Source: an uncultured Ruminococcus sp.
GTDB lineage: Bacteria; Bacillota; Clostridia; Oscillospirales; Ruminococcaceae
Assembly (NCBI GenBank): GCA_902786965.1
Contig: CADAEJ010000021.1
Coordinates: 1 to 41,960, forward strand
DNA: 41,960 bases
Direction of reading: 5' to 3'
This document shows positions 19,318 to 27,700 of this stretch, in pieces. A program made the translations under genes and the position numbers. Numbering within the stretch: the stretch's first letter is position 1; each line of letters opens with the position of its first letter. The notes under the pieces were generated by a model that did no database searches, was not told the origin of the DNA, and was given only the letters and a program-made list of their open reading frames with translations.

Positions 19318-21405
19318 ATGCCGAAATTTGAAGCCGGAATGGAAAGCATGCTGGATATGTTCGTGTTTGAAACGGGCGATCTGCTCGAAAAGCTCGATGA
19401 TATCCTTATGCGCACCGAACAGGAGGATACCATCGGCACGGAGGACATCAACGAGATCTTCCGCACGATGCACACAATAAAAGGCTCTGCGTCGATGATG
19501 GGCTTGCAGAATATGTCTACCCTTGCGCACGCGGTGGAGGATTTGTTCTACATCATCCGTGATGATCCCGAGGTAAAGTACGATAAGCCCGGCTTGTACG
19601 AGCTTTTGTTTGCAAGCTCGGACAACCTGAAAAATGAACTTGACAACATACAGGACGATGATATCCCCCTGACCGATTTTACCGAGCTGGAGGGCAAAAT
19701 ACACGCATTTGCGGCGCAGATGAAGGGCGAGAGCGCACCTGCGCAAAGCTCCGCGCAGGCATCGGGCGGTGAGGATATCTCGCATCTTTTCCCCGATGAC
19801 GAGGACGAAACGATACTCACATACAGGGTGACGTATCAGGAGAACTGTGCAATGCCTTCGGCTCGCGGTTTTGTGCTTTTGCGAAACCTCGGTCAGATAG
19901 CCGAAGTCTGCTCGACAATGCCGCCCGACCTTGACGATGACAACGCAGATGACGAGATAAAGGCGCACGGACTTATCATCAAGCTGATAACCGATGATGC
20001 GAAAAAGGTCCTTGAATATCTTGAGGACGGCATAAATGTTGAAAAGGCGGAGCAGCTGCACAAGCCGGATAAGTCCGCACAGGCGGCAAAGCCCGCACCT
20101 GCGGCAGCACCGACGCCACAGCAGGCAGAAAAGGCTGTTGAGCAGGCAAAGGCAGAACAGGCTCCCAAGCAGCCTGCCAAGCAGGCACCAAAAAAGCCTG
20201 CGGAAAAGCACGAGCAGAGCCTTATCACAGTAAATCTTGAAAAGCTCGATCACCTGCTTGACCTTGTGGCAGAGATAGTCATAACGCAGGGAAGCGTCAC
20301 ATCAAGCCCCGACCTGAAAGGCTTGGGCGTTGACCTTGACCGTTTCAACAAGTCTGCGCGCGAGCTTAAAAAGCTGACGGACGAGCTTCAGGACTCGGTA
20401 ATGAGCATACGAATGGTGCCCATTTCGACAGCTTTCCAGAAGATGAACAGAGTCGTGCGCGATATGAACCAGAAGCTTGGAAAGGGCGTAACGCTGGAGT
20501 TTGAGGGCGAGGATACCGAGGTAGACAAGAGCATTGTCGATATACTCAACGACCCGCTTATGCACATAACGAGGAACGCGGTCGATCATGGCATCGAGCT
20601 GCCCGAGGAAAGAGCAGCCGCAGGCAAGACCGAGCCGCCGACCGTGACCCTTTCGGCAGGTTATGATTCGGGAGAGGTAGTTATCTCCTGCCGCGATAAC
20701 GGCGCAGGTATGGACAGAGCTAAAATACTTGCAAAGGCGAAAAAGAACGGCTTGCTCACCAAGCCCGAGAACGAATACACCGACAAGGAAGTATACGCAT
20801 TTACCATAGCAGCGGGCTTTTCCACCAACGAGCAGATAACCGAGTATTCGGGGCGCGGCGTGGGAATGGACGTTGTTAAAAAGAACATCGAAAAGGTCGG
20901 CGGCAAGCTGCTTGTCGATTCCGAGTTCGGTGTCGGCTCGGTGTTCACCATACGCATACCGCTTTCGCTGTCCATTATTGACGTTCTGAGCGTGCAGGTG
21001 GGCGAAAACAGCCTATCCGTGCCGATAAGCTCGGTGCGCGAGGCATTCTCCTGCAAGGCGGAAAGCTACATTTTAGACCCCGACGGCAACGAGTTCATAA
21101 TGCTGCGCGGAATGTGTCTGCCGCTGATAAGGCTGAGCAAGCATTTCGGCATACCAAGTGAGGTAGAAGATGTTGAAAAGGGCATAATGCTCTACTGTAT
21201 GGAGCAGAACACGGGCGCTGTGCTTTTTGCCGACAGCATAATCTCCGACCAGCAGATAGTTGTAAAGCCGTTTTCACCGCTGCTTGCGGACTATCCGCTT
21301 AAAGAGGCAGGAATGAGCGGCTGCTCTATACTCGGCGACGGAACGATAACCATCGCCCTTGACGTTAACGAGATCATCAAGCCGTTTATCAGAAGCGGCA
21401 AATAA
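19318..21405 (+). CDS. cheA: Chemotaxis histidine kinase CheA
   Basis: A 695-residue signalling kinase. P1/Hpt carries the phospho-accepting His52 in FRTMHTIKGSASMMG. A P2-like response-regulator docking domain spans about 165-245, then an Ala/Pro/Lys/Gln-rich linker to about 300. P3 dimerisation is about 300-365 (NLEKLDHLLDLVAEIV). The HATPase has the N box HITRNAVDHGIE, G1 CRDNGAGMD and GFSTNEQITEYSGRGVGMD. A CheW-like P5 ends the protein. All catalytic motifs are intact, so it should be active. Only cheW accompanies it; no cheY, cheB, cheR or receptor gene is in the window. Confidence 0.95.
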   Translation: MPKFEAGMESMLDMFVFETGDLLEKLDDILMRTEQEDTIGTEDINEIFRTMHTIKGSASMMGLQNMSTLAHAVEDLFYIIRDDPEVKYDKPGLYELLFASSDNLKNELDNIQDDDIPLTDFTELEGKIHAFAAQMKGESAPAQSSAQASGGEDISHLFPDDEDETILTYRVTYQENCAMPSARGFVLLRNLGQIAEVCSTMPPDLDDDNADDEIKAHGLIIKLITDDAKKVLEYLEDGINVEKAEQLHKPDKSAQAAKPAPAAAPTPQQAEKAVEQAKAEQAPKQPAKQAPKKPAEKHEQSLITVNLEKLDHLLDLVAEIVITQGSVTSSPDLKGLGVDLDRFNKSARELKKLTDELQDSVMSIRMVPISTAFQKMNRVVRDMNQKLGKGVTLEFEGEDTEVDKSIVDILNDPLMHITRNAVDHGIELPEERAAAGKTEPPTVTLSAGYDSGEVVISCRDNGAGMDRAKILAKAKKNGLLTKPENEYTDKEVYAFTIAAGFSTNEQITEYSGRGVGMDVVKKNIEKVGGKLLVDSEFGVGSVFTIRIPLSLSIIDVLSVQVGENSLSVPISSVREAFSCKAESYILDPDGNEFIMLRGMCLPLIRLSKHFGIPSEVEDVEKGIMLYCMEQNTGAVLFADSIISDQQIVVKPFSPLLADYPLKEAGMSGCSILGDGTITIALDVNEIIKPFIRSGK

Positions 21406-21425
21406 CGCGGAAAGGAGAGGTGCAA

Positions 21426-21872
21426 ATGCCTTTGAGCGAAAAAGACGAACAGTTTGAGCAAAACGGCGGAAAGATACTCTCTTTTTATGCCGACAACAAG
21501 TTCTATGCGTTTTTTATCACCGATGTCACCGACATCATCGAGATACCCGAGATAACCTATGTGCCGACTCTCCCCGCGTACATAAAGGGACTTATGAACC
21601 ACCGCGGCAAAGCTATCCCCGTGATAGATTTTGCAATGCGAATGGCGCTGCCTAAGCCCGTGTACAGCGACCGCAGCTGCGTTATCGTGGTCGAGATAGG
21701 AGATCTTCAGGCGGGCATAATGGTCGACAGGGTATCCGATGTTGAGGATATCCTGCCCGAGATGATAGCGCGCTCGCCGATCTCAGACGGAACGGTAAGG
21801 TTCTTTATCTCGGCAAACAAAAAGCGCATTTCTCTGCTTGACCCCGAGAAGCTCGTGAGGGACAAGCGGTAA
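21426..21872 (+). CDS. cheW: Chemotaxis adaptor CheW
   Basis: A 148-residue adaptor that couples receptors to CheA. It is a single CheW domain: ILSFYADNKFYAFFITDVTDIIEI, YIKGLMNHRGKAIPVIDF, and GIMVDRVSDVEDI, with the conserved N-H-RG stretch. The start ATG at 21426 follows AAGGAG by 8 nt; an in-frame GTG at 21420 lies inside that ribosome site. It lies 20 nt after cheA and is surely co-transcribed. Confidence 0.94.
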   Translation: MPLSEKDEQFEQNGGKILSFYADNKFYAFFITDVTDIIEIPEITYVPTLPAYIKGLMNHRGKAIPVIDFAMRMALPKPVYSDRSCVIVVEIGDLQAGIMVDRVSDVEDILPEMIARSPISDGTVRFFISANKKRISLLDPEKLVRDKR

Positions 21873-21901
21873 ACTCTTTGAAAGGAGCAGGTTTTGAGCG
21901 A

Positions 21902-22945
21902 ATGAAGTACGAAGTGAACGATCCCGTAAGACTGACAGATGACGGCAGAGCGATACTTGCCATAGACCAGACGCTTTTGCCGGGCCGCGTAGCATACATA
22001 CGCCTTGAAACGCCCGAGCAGATGTATGATGCGATAAAGCTTCTTCAGGTGCGCGGTGCATCGTGCATAGGCATTTTTGCTGCGTATGCGATGTTTATAC
22101 AGGCAAAGGTGTTTGCGCAGATCAGCAGCGACAAGGAGCAATTTTATCAGCAGCTTCACCGTTTTGCGAAGTATCTTTCCGCGGCTATGCCGTCGGTAGT
22201 GGACTTGTCGTGGGCGCTCAAGCGTATGGAAAGGATCGCTGCAAATAATATGCGCCGCAGCTTTGATACTATCATCGAGGCTATGCGCCGCGAGGCTGTT
22301 CAGATACACGAGCAGAACATACAGACCTGTTCGGCTATCGCAAACTACGGACTTACGCTGATAAATGACGGTGACGGGATACTTACCTACTGCAACGCGG
22401 GTGCGCTCGCGTCATCGCGCTACGGTACGGCACTCGGACCTGTTCTGCTTGGCGCGGAAAAGAAAATGGACATCAAGGCGTACGTCTGCGAAACAAGACC
22501 TATGCTGCAGGGCTCGCGGCTTACTGCGTACGAGCTTGTGAATGCGGGCGTTGATACAACGCTTATCTGCGACAATATGGCGGCGCAGGTCATGAAAGAG
22601 GGACGCATCAAGGCTTGCTTTGTCGGTGCGGACAGAGTCGCAAAAAACGGCGACACGGCGAACAAGGTCGGTACCTACGCACTTGCTATCCTTGCAAGAA
22701 CGTTCAGGATACCATTTTATGTTTTCTGCCCGACATCGACTATCGACGTAAGATGTGATGACGGCTCGAAAATTGATATCATCGAGCGTGACGGCTGCGA
22801 GATCAAGACGGAGTATTTCAAATCGCCCGTCGCACCGCTTGAGGTCAAGTGCTATAACCCATCCTTTGATATAACTCCCGCGCGGCTCATCACAGCTATC
22901 ATTACCGAGGACGGCATAAACTATCCGCCGTTTGATTTTACCTGA
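21902..22945 (+). CDS. mtnA: S-methyl-5-thioribose-1-phosphate isomerase
   Basis: A 347-residue aldose-ketose isomerase of the eIF2B-like fold; in methionine salvage it converts methylthioribose-1-phosphate to methylthioribulose-1-phosphate. Seen motifs are VRGASCIGI, TYCNAGALASSRYGTALGP with the catalytic-type Cys, the Asp in ICDNMAAQVM, and VGADRVAKNGDTANKVGTY. The start ATG at 21902 gives the standard N-terminus; AAAGGAG lies rather far upstream (14 nt). Other methionine-salvage genes are absent nearby, and some family members act on other pentose-1-phosphates, so the substrate is probable rather than proven. Confidence 0.88.
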   Translation: MKYEVNDPVRLTDDGRAILAIDQTLLPGRVAYIRLETPEQMYDAIKLLQVRGASCIGIFAAYAMFIQAKVFAQISSDKEQFYQQLHRFAKYLSAAMPSVVDLSWALKRMERIAANNMRRSFDTIIEAMRREAVQIHEQNIQTCSAIANYGLTLINDGDGILTYCNAGALASSRYGTALGPVLLGAEKKMDIKAYVCETRPMLQGSRLTAYELVNAGVDTTLICDNMAAQVMKEGRIKACFVGADRVAKNGDTANKVGTYALAILARTFRIPFYVFCPTSTIDVRCDDGSKIDIIERDGCEIKTEYFKSPVAPLEVKCYNPSFDITPARLITAIITEDGINYPPFDFT

Positions 22946-23001
22946 TACGCCTGTGAATAAAAGTGTCATCGGGTGCAACAATAAATAAAAAAGGAGAACT
23001 T

Positions 23002-23304
23002 ATGGCAGGTTCGGTTTTTGAGCGCATTTACGAGGTCGTAAAGAGGATACCTTACGGCAGGGTAGCGACCTACGGACAGATAGCGGCAATGGCGGGCAAT
23101 CCCCGCTGGGCGCGCGTAGTCGGCTACGCTCTGCACGCAAACCCCGACCCCGAGCACATCCCTTGCTTTCGTGTTGTCAACCGAAACGGCGAGGTATCAA
23201 AGGCATTTGTGTTTGGCGGCGAAAACGCGCAGATACGGCTTTTGCAGGCAGACGGGATAGATGTAAAAGATGGCAAAGTTGATTTATCCAAATATCAATG
23301 GTAA
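23002..23304 (+). CDS. Alkyltransferase-like DNA-binding protein (MGMT family)
   Basis: A 100-residue protein equal to the C-terminal DNA-binding half of O6-alkylguanine-DNA alkyltransferase: YEVVKRIPYGRVATYGQIA with the helix-turn-helix, and RVVGYALHANPDP. The active-site motif, normally PCHRV, reads PCFRVVN, keeping the cysteine but replacing the catalytic-relay histidine with phenylalanine. Classical ATL proteins instead replace the cysteine with Trp or Ala. It probably recognises alkylated guanine and recruits repair, with repair by itself doubtful. AAAGGAG lies 8 nt upstream. The gene ends one base before the shared terminator. Confidence 0.88.
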   Translation: MAGSVFERIYEVVKRIPYGRVATYGQIAAMAGNPRWARVVGYALHANPDPEHIPCFRVVNRNGEVSKAFVFGGENAQIRLLQADGIDVKDGKVDLSKYQW

Positions 23305-23305
23305 C

Positions 23306-23334
23306 AAAAAAGAGACCGCTCAGGTCTCTTTTTA
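23306..23334. terminator. Bidirectional terminator
   Basis: AAAAAGAGACC and GGTCTCTTTTT flank a 5-nt loop; the T tract works in both directions. It serves the alkyltransferase-like gene (plus) and the lipoprotein gene (minus), whose stop codon (23332-23334) lies within it. Confidence 0.92.
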
Positions 23335-24942
23335 TTTGCTTTCCTCCGAAGTTTCGGGTAAAGGGAAAAGCTTGTGATACAGCTTATAAAGCTCATCATT
23401 TTTGCTTACTGTCGCACGGTATATCATACCGTCATCAAGAAGATATTCACATACCGACCCTATCGAAGCACAGATACCGACTTTTTTGCCGCTTTTGAGC
23501 GTTATGATAAAATCATTCGGACCGCCGCCGGCATAGTCGTTAGGGCGCTCGCTGCCTCGGACAAGCTCTATTTCTTTTATGATATCAAGCAGCTCGTCTG
23601 TCTGATCGTCTGTCAGTTCCTTGGTTCCCCCAAAGTAGCTGTTTGCACAGCAGCTTTCAATGTCATCTTTGCTTATATCCTCATACGGACGGAAGAACTT
23701 GCCGCTGTCTCTATCGACCAGCTTGAAATGAAAGACCGTAGGTGTCTGCTTTTCTTCTTTGCCGCTGATGCAGCTTATGTTCAGGATATATCTGTATTCG
23801 CCTGCCTTGAAATGATACGAATAATCGTATCTGTCAAACGCAAACGGGTGATAAACGTATTCGTTCAGGCTTTGCCTGTGTGCCTGACTGCTGTCATTTT
23901 TGTTCGGGATAACATACCACTCGCCGTCCTTTTTGACCTCAAGCGTGTTTGCGGCGCTTTCCTCGTAATAAACATATTTATCATCGCCAAATATATCATA
24001 GAAACTCAAAGCTAACTGAATTCTTATAAAGTCTGTCGGAAACTCTCCGTTATCGGCTTCTATCTTCATTTTTTCGGGGTTTTCGATATCTGTATACCTG
24101 CTTTTTTCAACAGCAGCATTATTTTGCACACTGTCATATAGCTCTTTAAGCTCGTTTGTCTTGTTGTCGACAGATTGATAAACAAAACCGTTTATGATGA
24201 TCTCATCATTATTTGGCATAATATGTATTCGTATTTTTTCGCCGTTTTTCAGCTGTATCTCAAAGTATTCACCGCCGCCGAGATAGTCGTTGCTTCTTAC
24301 CTTGCTGTCGTTTTTCAGCTTTATCCTGCGCACTGTCTCCAGCAGCTTTTGTGTCTGCTTATCGTTCAGCTTTGTATTAGTCCACATATCCGTCGCTATA
24401 CAGGATCCTATATCGTCAGCCGAAATATCCCCGAAGGGATAGCTGTCAAACAGCCTGAAATAATAGATAATAAGCGATTCCTCGGAATCGCCTTCGGCAG
24501 TTATCGGCATAATGTATCTGTACTCGCCCGCCTCAAAGTCATAATCAAAATCGCTCTTGTAGAAGGTTAAGTTGGTTTTGAAATTCCTGTTGAGTACCCA
24601 GCCGGCTGCTTTCCAGGATTCTTTTTTGTACGCCAGCTTATACCACTCGCCGTCCTTTTTGACCTCAAGGGAATTATCACCGCCCTCGCCGTAGAAATAT
24701 TGCTTATCGCTGTTGCACACCACAGTAAAGGATATTTCATCAATATCCTTGGGGAAATAACCGTCCTCTGCCTCGTCCTGCCCTGATCTGTCTGTCATCT
24801 GCACAAAATCGGCAGCCTTGGGCGAGGAATATCTGCTCTTTTCAAGCTTAGCGCTGCCCTTCTCCCAGCCGTTATCCTCACAGGCGGTGAGCAAAGAAAT
24901 GCCCAGAACAAAAGCAGTCAGTATCTTCAGAAGTCTGTTCAT
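23332..24942 (-). CDS. Putative lipoprotein with two tandem copies of an Ig-like plus alpha/beta module
   Basis: A 536-residue secreted lipoprotein: signal peptide MNRLLKILTAFVLGISLLTAC with the lipobox LTAC (modified Cys21). The mature part is an internal duplication. Each half has LEVKKDGEWY, then AGEYRYI, a pattern resembling the Big_14 bacterial Ig-like domain, then a second unit with (L)NDKQTQKLL or TDDQTDELL, a basic stretch, NDYxGGG and a C-terminal LYDSV/LYHKL. Half 1 spans about residues 60-285, half 2 about 295-525. The ATG at 24942 fits the signal peptide; upstream codons add a non-signal extension. It is probably cell-surface anchored. Function is unknown. Confidence 0.85.
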   Translation of the reverse strand: MNRLLKILTAFVLGISLLTACEDNGWEKGSAKLEKSRYSSPKAADFVQMTDRSGQDEAEDGYFPKDIDEISFTVVCNSDKQYFYGEGGDNSLEVKKDGEWYKLAYKKESWKAAGWVLNRNFKTNLTFYKSDFDYDFEAGEYRYIMPITAEGDSEESLIIYYFRLFDSYPFGDISADDIGSCIATDMWTNTKLNDKQTQKLLETVRRIKLKNDSKVRSNDYLGGGEYFEIQLKNGEKIRIHIMPNNDEIIINGFVYQSVDNKTNELKELYDSVQNNAAVEKSRYTDIENPEKMKIEADNGEFPTDFIRIQLALSFYDIFGDDKYVYYEESAANTLEVKKDGEWYVIPNKNDSSQAHRQSLNEYVYHPFAFDRYDYSYHFKAGEYRYILNISCISGKEEKQTPTVFHFKLVDRDSGKFFRPYEDISKDDIESCCANSYFGGTKELTDDQTDELLDIIKEIELVRGSERPNDYAGGGPNDFIITLKSGKKVGICASIGSVCEYLLDDGMIYRATVSKNDELYKLYHKLFPLPETSEESK

Positions 24943-25009
24943 ACGCACGCCCCCTTTTAACGCCTCTACAAAGAATACGTTCCGGCAAGCCGTTTTTGTG
25001 CGCAGCGTG

Positions 25010-25050
25010 TAAAAAATTGTAAGCCTGCACAATTTGCACTGCGCAGGCTT
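25010..25050 (-). terminator. Terminator of the L,D-transpeptidase gene
   Basis: On the minus strand AAGCCTGC and GCAGGCTT form a stem with a 14-nt loop, followed by ACAATTTTTT. It lies 40 nt after the stop of the 25090-25893 gene. Confidence 0.75.
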
Positions 25051-25089
25051 GTATTATTTCCACAAGAACTATTTTTTGGCGGCAGCAGT

Positions 25090-25893
25090 TTAAACTCCCT
25101 TTTCGACGTAGTATTTTTTCACCTCGTCAAAATTTATGCCCAGCTTGTCGGCTTTGTCAATGGTTATTTTGCAGCCGTTTCTGACCTTTTGCATTATCAG
25201 CTTCATCATCGGCTCGCTGACTGCAACGCAGCCGCCCGTATAAGGCTTTGCAAGACCTGTGCAGTGGAAGAAGAAGCAGGAGCCTTTCTGCGGTATGCAC
25301 TCCTTGTTGTAGCCCATATTCAGACAATATCTGTATTCGTACTTGTAATCAACGATATGCTCGCACTCGTCGGGGTCAAGACCGGGAACGTCCTTGATGT
25401 TGACGAACTCGTTGAAGTGCATACCCTCGCGGTTGTCGCCTGACCAGTAATGGTCCTCGGTGACCTTTGTGTACTCCATCTGACAGCCGGGGTCGTCTGC
25501 GATACCGAAAGCCTTGTCGATAGTGAATGTGCCTGTCGGAGTTATAGCGTGGTCACAGTCTGCATTCCCCATACCCTCAAGACCTGTATATCCGGGTGTC
25601 TCAAGCAGCATCTGCCACTTGCCGTCCTTGTTCTTTTCGTGCATACTTATATACGCTGTTGTATCGCCGACACCCGCAACGACGATCAGCTGATCTGCGT
25701 CCTTGACAGCGTCAAGTTTTGTCAGCCAATCGGGCGAGTCAACTACCGTCTGTTCGGTGATATACAGATCGTTTGTATCAGTCTTGCTGTCGGATATTGA
25801 ACTCGTATCCGCTTTTGAGCTTGAATCGCCGCACGCGGTCAGCATGCTTATGCACAATACCGCAGATGTTAAAATGCTTGCAATTTTTTTCAT
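25090..25893 (-). CDS. L,D-transpeptidase (YkuD-type) lipoprotein
   Basis: A 267-residue exported lipoprotein: MKKIASILTSAVLCISMLTACG with lipobox LTAC. After a Ser/Asp-rich linker comes a YkuD-like catalytic domain: DHAITPTGTFTIDKAFG, then HYWSGDNREGMHFNEF, and the active-site block FFFHCTGLAKPYTGGCVAVS with the nucleophile Cys in GGCVAV and a preceding His. Such enzymes make 3-3 cross-links in peptidoglycan or attach proteins to it. AAGGAGG precedes the ATG. It lies 15 nt after hisC on the same strand and may share its transcript. Confidence 0.88.
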   Translation of the reverse strand: MKKIASILTSAVLCISMLTACGDSSSKADTSSISDSKTDTNDLYITEQTVVDSPDWLTKLDAVKDADQLIVVAGVGDTTAYISMHEKNKDGKWQMLLETPGYTGLEGMGNADCDHAITPTGTFTIDKAFGIADDPGCQMEYTKVTEDHYWSGDNREGMHFNEFVNIKDVPGLDPDECEHIVDYKYEYRYCLNMGYNKECIPQKGSCFFFHCTGLAKPYTGGCVAVSEPMMKLIMQKVRNGCKITIDKADKLGINFDEVKKYYVEKGV

Positions 25894-25908
25894 ATTTTCC
25901 TCCTTATT

Positions 25909-26982
25909 TTATTTGCCCATAAATGCTTTTATCTGCGTTATCATCTGCGCCATTTCGTCATCCGTTCCGATGGTGATGCGCAGGCGGTCGTCGATTCTCG
26001 GTTTGTTGAAAAATCTGATGAAGATGCCCTTTTCGCGAAGGTACTCAAAGATCTCCTTTGCGCTGTACCTTGGGTGAGTCACAAACAGAAAATTCGTCTG
26101 GCTTTGCGGGACATCAAACCCAAGCTCTTTGAGCTGCTGTGCGGTGTTTTCGCGCGTTGCGATGATCTTTTTCAGCGTGCTTTGGAAATACTCCTCGTCC
26201 GCAACGCTTGCCACGCCCGTTTCGATAGACAGCCTGTTGACAGGGTAGGAGTTGTACGAATCCTTGACGGCGAGCATATACTTGATAAGCTCGGCGTTCC
26301 CGTAAGCCTCGCCTATGCGCATACCTGCCATAGAGCGCGATTTTGAGAACGTGTGCGTGATAAGCAGATTGTCGTATTGATTTATCATATCAAGGCAGTC
26401 GATGCCGCTTTGTGCAAAGTCAACATACGTCTGGTCAACGATAACTATGCAGTCCTTGTTGTGTTCAAGCACATCCCGCACGAACTCTCTGCTTTCCGCA
26501 AGAGATGTCGGAGCATTGGGGTTTGCAAAAACGACACCGCCGTTGCCCTCTCCGTAAAGGCTTTGCGCGCTTATGTGAAAGTCCTCATCAACGGGAACTG
26601 TCCTGCTCGGTATCTTTAAAAGCTCGCACCACACGGGGTAGAACGAGTAGGTGATGTCGGGGTAAACTATGGGCTTATCGCTGTTGAAAAACGCGCGGAA
26701 AGCCGTTGCGAGAACGTCGTCCGAGCCGTTTGAAACGAACACGTTGTCCACGCTCAAGCCCGCCCTTTTCGCAAGCGCCTCACGCAGAGGGCCTGCATCC
26801 GCACTCGGATAGCGGCGCATATCCTCGGGCTTGTAGCCGTCAAGTATCTCCCGCACCTTTGGTGACGGCGGATAAGCATTCTCGTTAGCGTTAAGCTTGA
26901 TGATGTTATCGCTCTTTGGCTGTTCGCCCGCAACGTAGGGTGTAATGTTTATAAGATTTTTTCTCCAAAGCTGTTCGCTCAT
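25909..26982 (-). CDS. hisC: Histidinol-phosphate aminotransferase
   Basis: A 357-residue PLP enzyme of aminotransferase family I that converts imidazole-acetol phosphate to histidinol phosphate; many HisC proteins also serve Tyr/Phe synthesis. Landmarks are KLNANENAYPPSP, FVSNGSDDVLA, VVFANPNAPTSL, and the PLP lysine in THTFSKSRSMAGMRIG. The C-terminal LRITIGTDDEM with the conserved Arg is typical. It stands apart from other his genes, so it may be a dispersed his gene or a HisC-like paralogue. GAGGTAT precedes the ATG. Confidence 0.9.
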   Translation of the reverse strand: MSEQLWRKNLINITPYVAGEQPKSDNIIKLNANENAYPPSPKVREILDGYKPEDMRRYPSADAGPLREALAKRAGLSVDNVFVSNGSDDVLATAFRAFFNSDKPIVYPDITYSFYPVWCELLKIPSRTVPVDEDFHISAQSLYGEGNGGVVFANPNAPTSLAESREFVRDVLEHNKDCIVIVDQTYVDFAQSGIDCLDMINQYDNLLITHTFSKSRSMAGMRIGEAYGNAELIKYMLAVKDSYNSYPVNRLSIETGVASVADEEYFQSTLKKIIATRENTAQQLKELGFDVPQSQTNFLFVTHPRYSAKEIFEYLREKGIFIRFFNKPRIDDRLRITIGTDDEMAQMITQIKAFMGK

Positions 26983-27005
26983 TTTTTATACCTCATTTGT
27001 GATGC

Positions 27006-27233
27006 TTATTTTGTTACGTCTGTATCGATTATCATTTTTTTGCAGCCCTCGCAGAAATGCGCAGGTATCGTGAAAGTCGAAAGACCGACCTTTGCCGCGG
27101 TGACTTTGCACGAGCCGCCCATTTTGTCAAACATTGACGCTTTCTTTTCGCCCTCTTTCCAGCTAACGCCCTGGCGTGCATCGCCCGAAAGGATACCCTC
27201 TTTCATTTCCTTTTTGCAGTAAGGACACTCCAT
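27006..27233 (-). CDS. Small zinc-ribbon protein (PF20097-like)
   Basis: A 75-residue protein with two CxxC pairs, MECPYCKKEM at the start and HFCEGCKKMIID near the end, separated by a beta-rich segment with SGDARQGVSWKEGEK. This layout matches the PF20097 (DUF6487) family of small zinc-binding proteins of unknown function. AGGAGA precedes the ATG. A strong promoter and an 8-bp inverted repeat lie directly upstream, so the gene appears individually controlled. Confidence 0.82.
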   Translation of the reverse strand: MECPYCKKEMKEGILSGDARQGVSWKEGEKKASMFDKMGGSCKVTAAKVGLSTFTIPAHFCEGCKKMIIDTDVTK

Positions 27234-27265
27234 TGTTATCTCTCCTATGAATATCTTTGACTTTA

Positions 27266-27295
27266 TCGTGGTAAAGTGCTACTATGCTACCACGA
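27266..27295 (-). promoter_or_regulatory. Operator-like inverted repeat
   Basis: TCGTGGTA (27266-27273) and TACCACGA (27288-27295) are perfect 8-bp inverted arms with a 14-bp spacer; inside is a direct repeat TGCTAC-TA-TGCTAC. It lies just downstream of the -10 of the 27301-27329 promoter, a usual repressor position. It could alternatively fold in the 5' leader. Confidence 0.6.
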
Positions 27296-27300
27296 CAAAC

Positions 27301-27329
27301 AGTATAACACACTTACCCTGTTTTGTCAA
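27301..27329 (-). promoter_or_regulatory. Promoter of the zinc-ribbon gene
   Basis: On the minus strand, -35 TTGACA (27324-27329), 17-bp spacer, and -10 TATACT (27301-27306). The -35 overlaps the stop codon of the preceding gene. Confidence 0.8.
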
Positions 27330-27700
27330 GCCTGTTTTTTACCTGTTCTGATAAAGTCTATCAGCTTTTCTATGTCGTCAAACTCGTCGTAATCGCCTAT
27401 TATCCCCTCGCGGTGATAGACGATACCCGCTTTTTCGTTTCTCTCAAGGCAGTCAAGCAGAGCCTCTTTTCCGTATCTGCGCACAAATTCGGTAAAGCCT
27501 GCGGCTTTGGGTGTTTTGACAAACAGTCCCTTTTTGCAGTTGCTTTCGCCGCACTCATAGCAGGCAGTTATGCCCTTTGCGATACAGCATTTTCTGTTTT
27601 CGCACCATTGCGCGTCCTTGCACCAGTCAAGCTCCATAAAACCGTCTTCACCGCAGCCCTTGCATTTCACGTTCTCGCTGCACAGGCAGTTTCGGCACAA
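27326..27700 (-). CDS. Cysteine-rich DUF3795-like protein, 5' end replaced by repeat
   Basis: An up to 124-residue cysteine-rich protein with CKGCGEDGFMELDWCKDA, CENRKCCIAKGITACYEC and the later FVRRYGKEALLDCLE and GIVYHREGIIGDYD. It resembles the DUF3795 family of small metal-binding-type proteins, function unknown. The only upstream start is a TTG (27698-27700) lying inside the hairpin of a structured repeat; native-looking sequence begins at about 27690. No ribosome site precedes that TTG. The usual family N-terminus (a further cysteine-bearing segment) is missing, so the gene was probably truncated when the repeat arrived; it may be a pseudogene. Confidence 0.6.
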   Translation of the reverse strand: MCRNCLCSENVKCKGCGEDGFMELDWCKDAQWCENRKCCIAKGITACYECGESNCKKGLFVKTPKAAGFTEFVRRYGKEALLDCLERNEKAGIVYHREGIIGDYDEFDDIEKLIDFIRTGKKQA

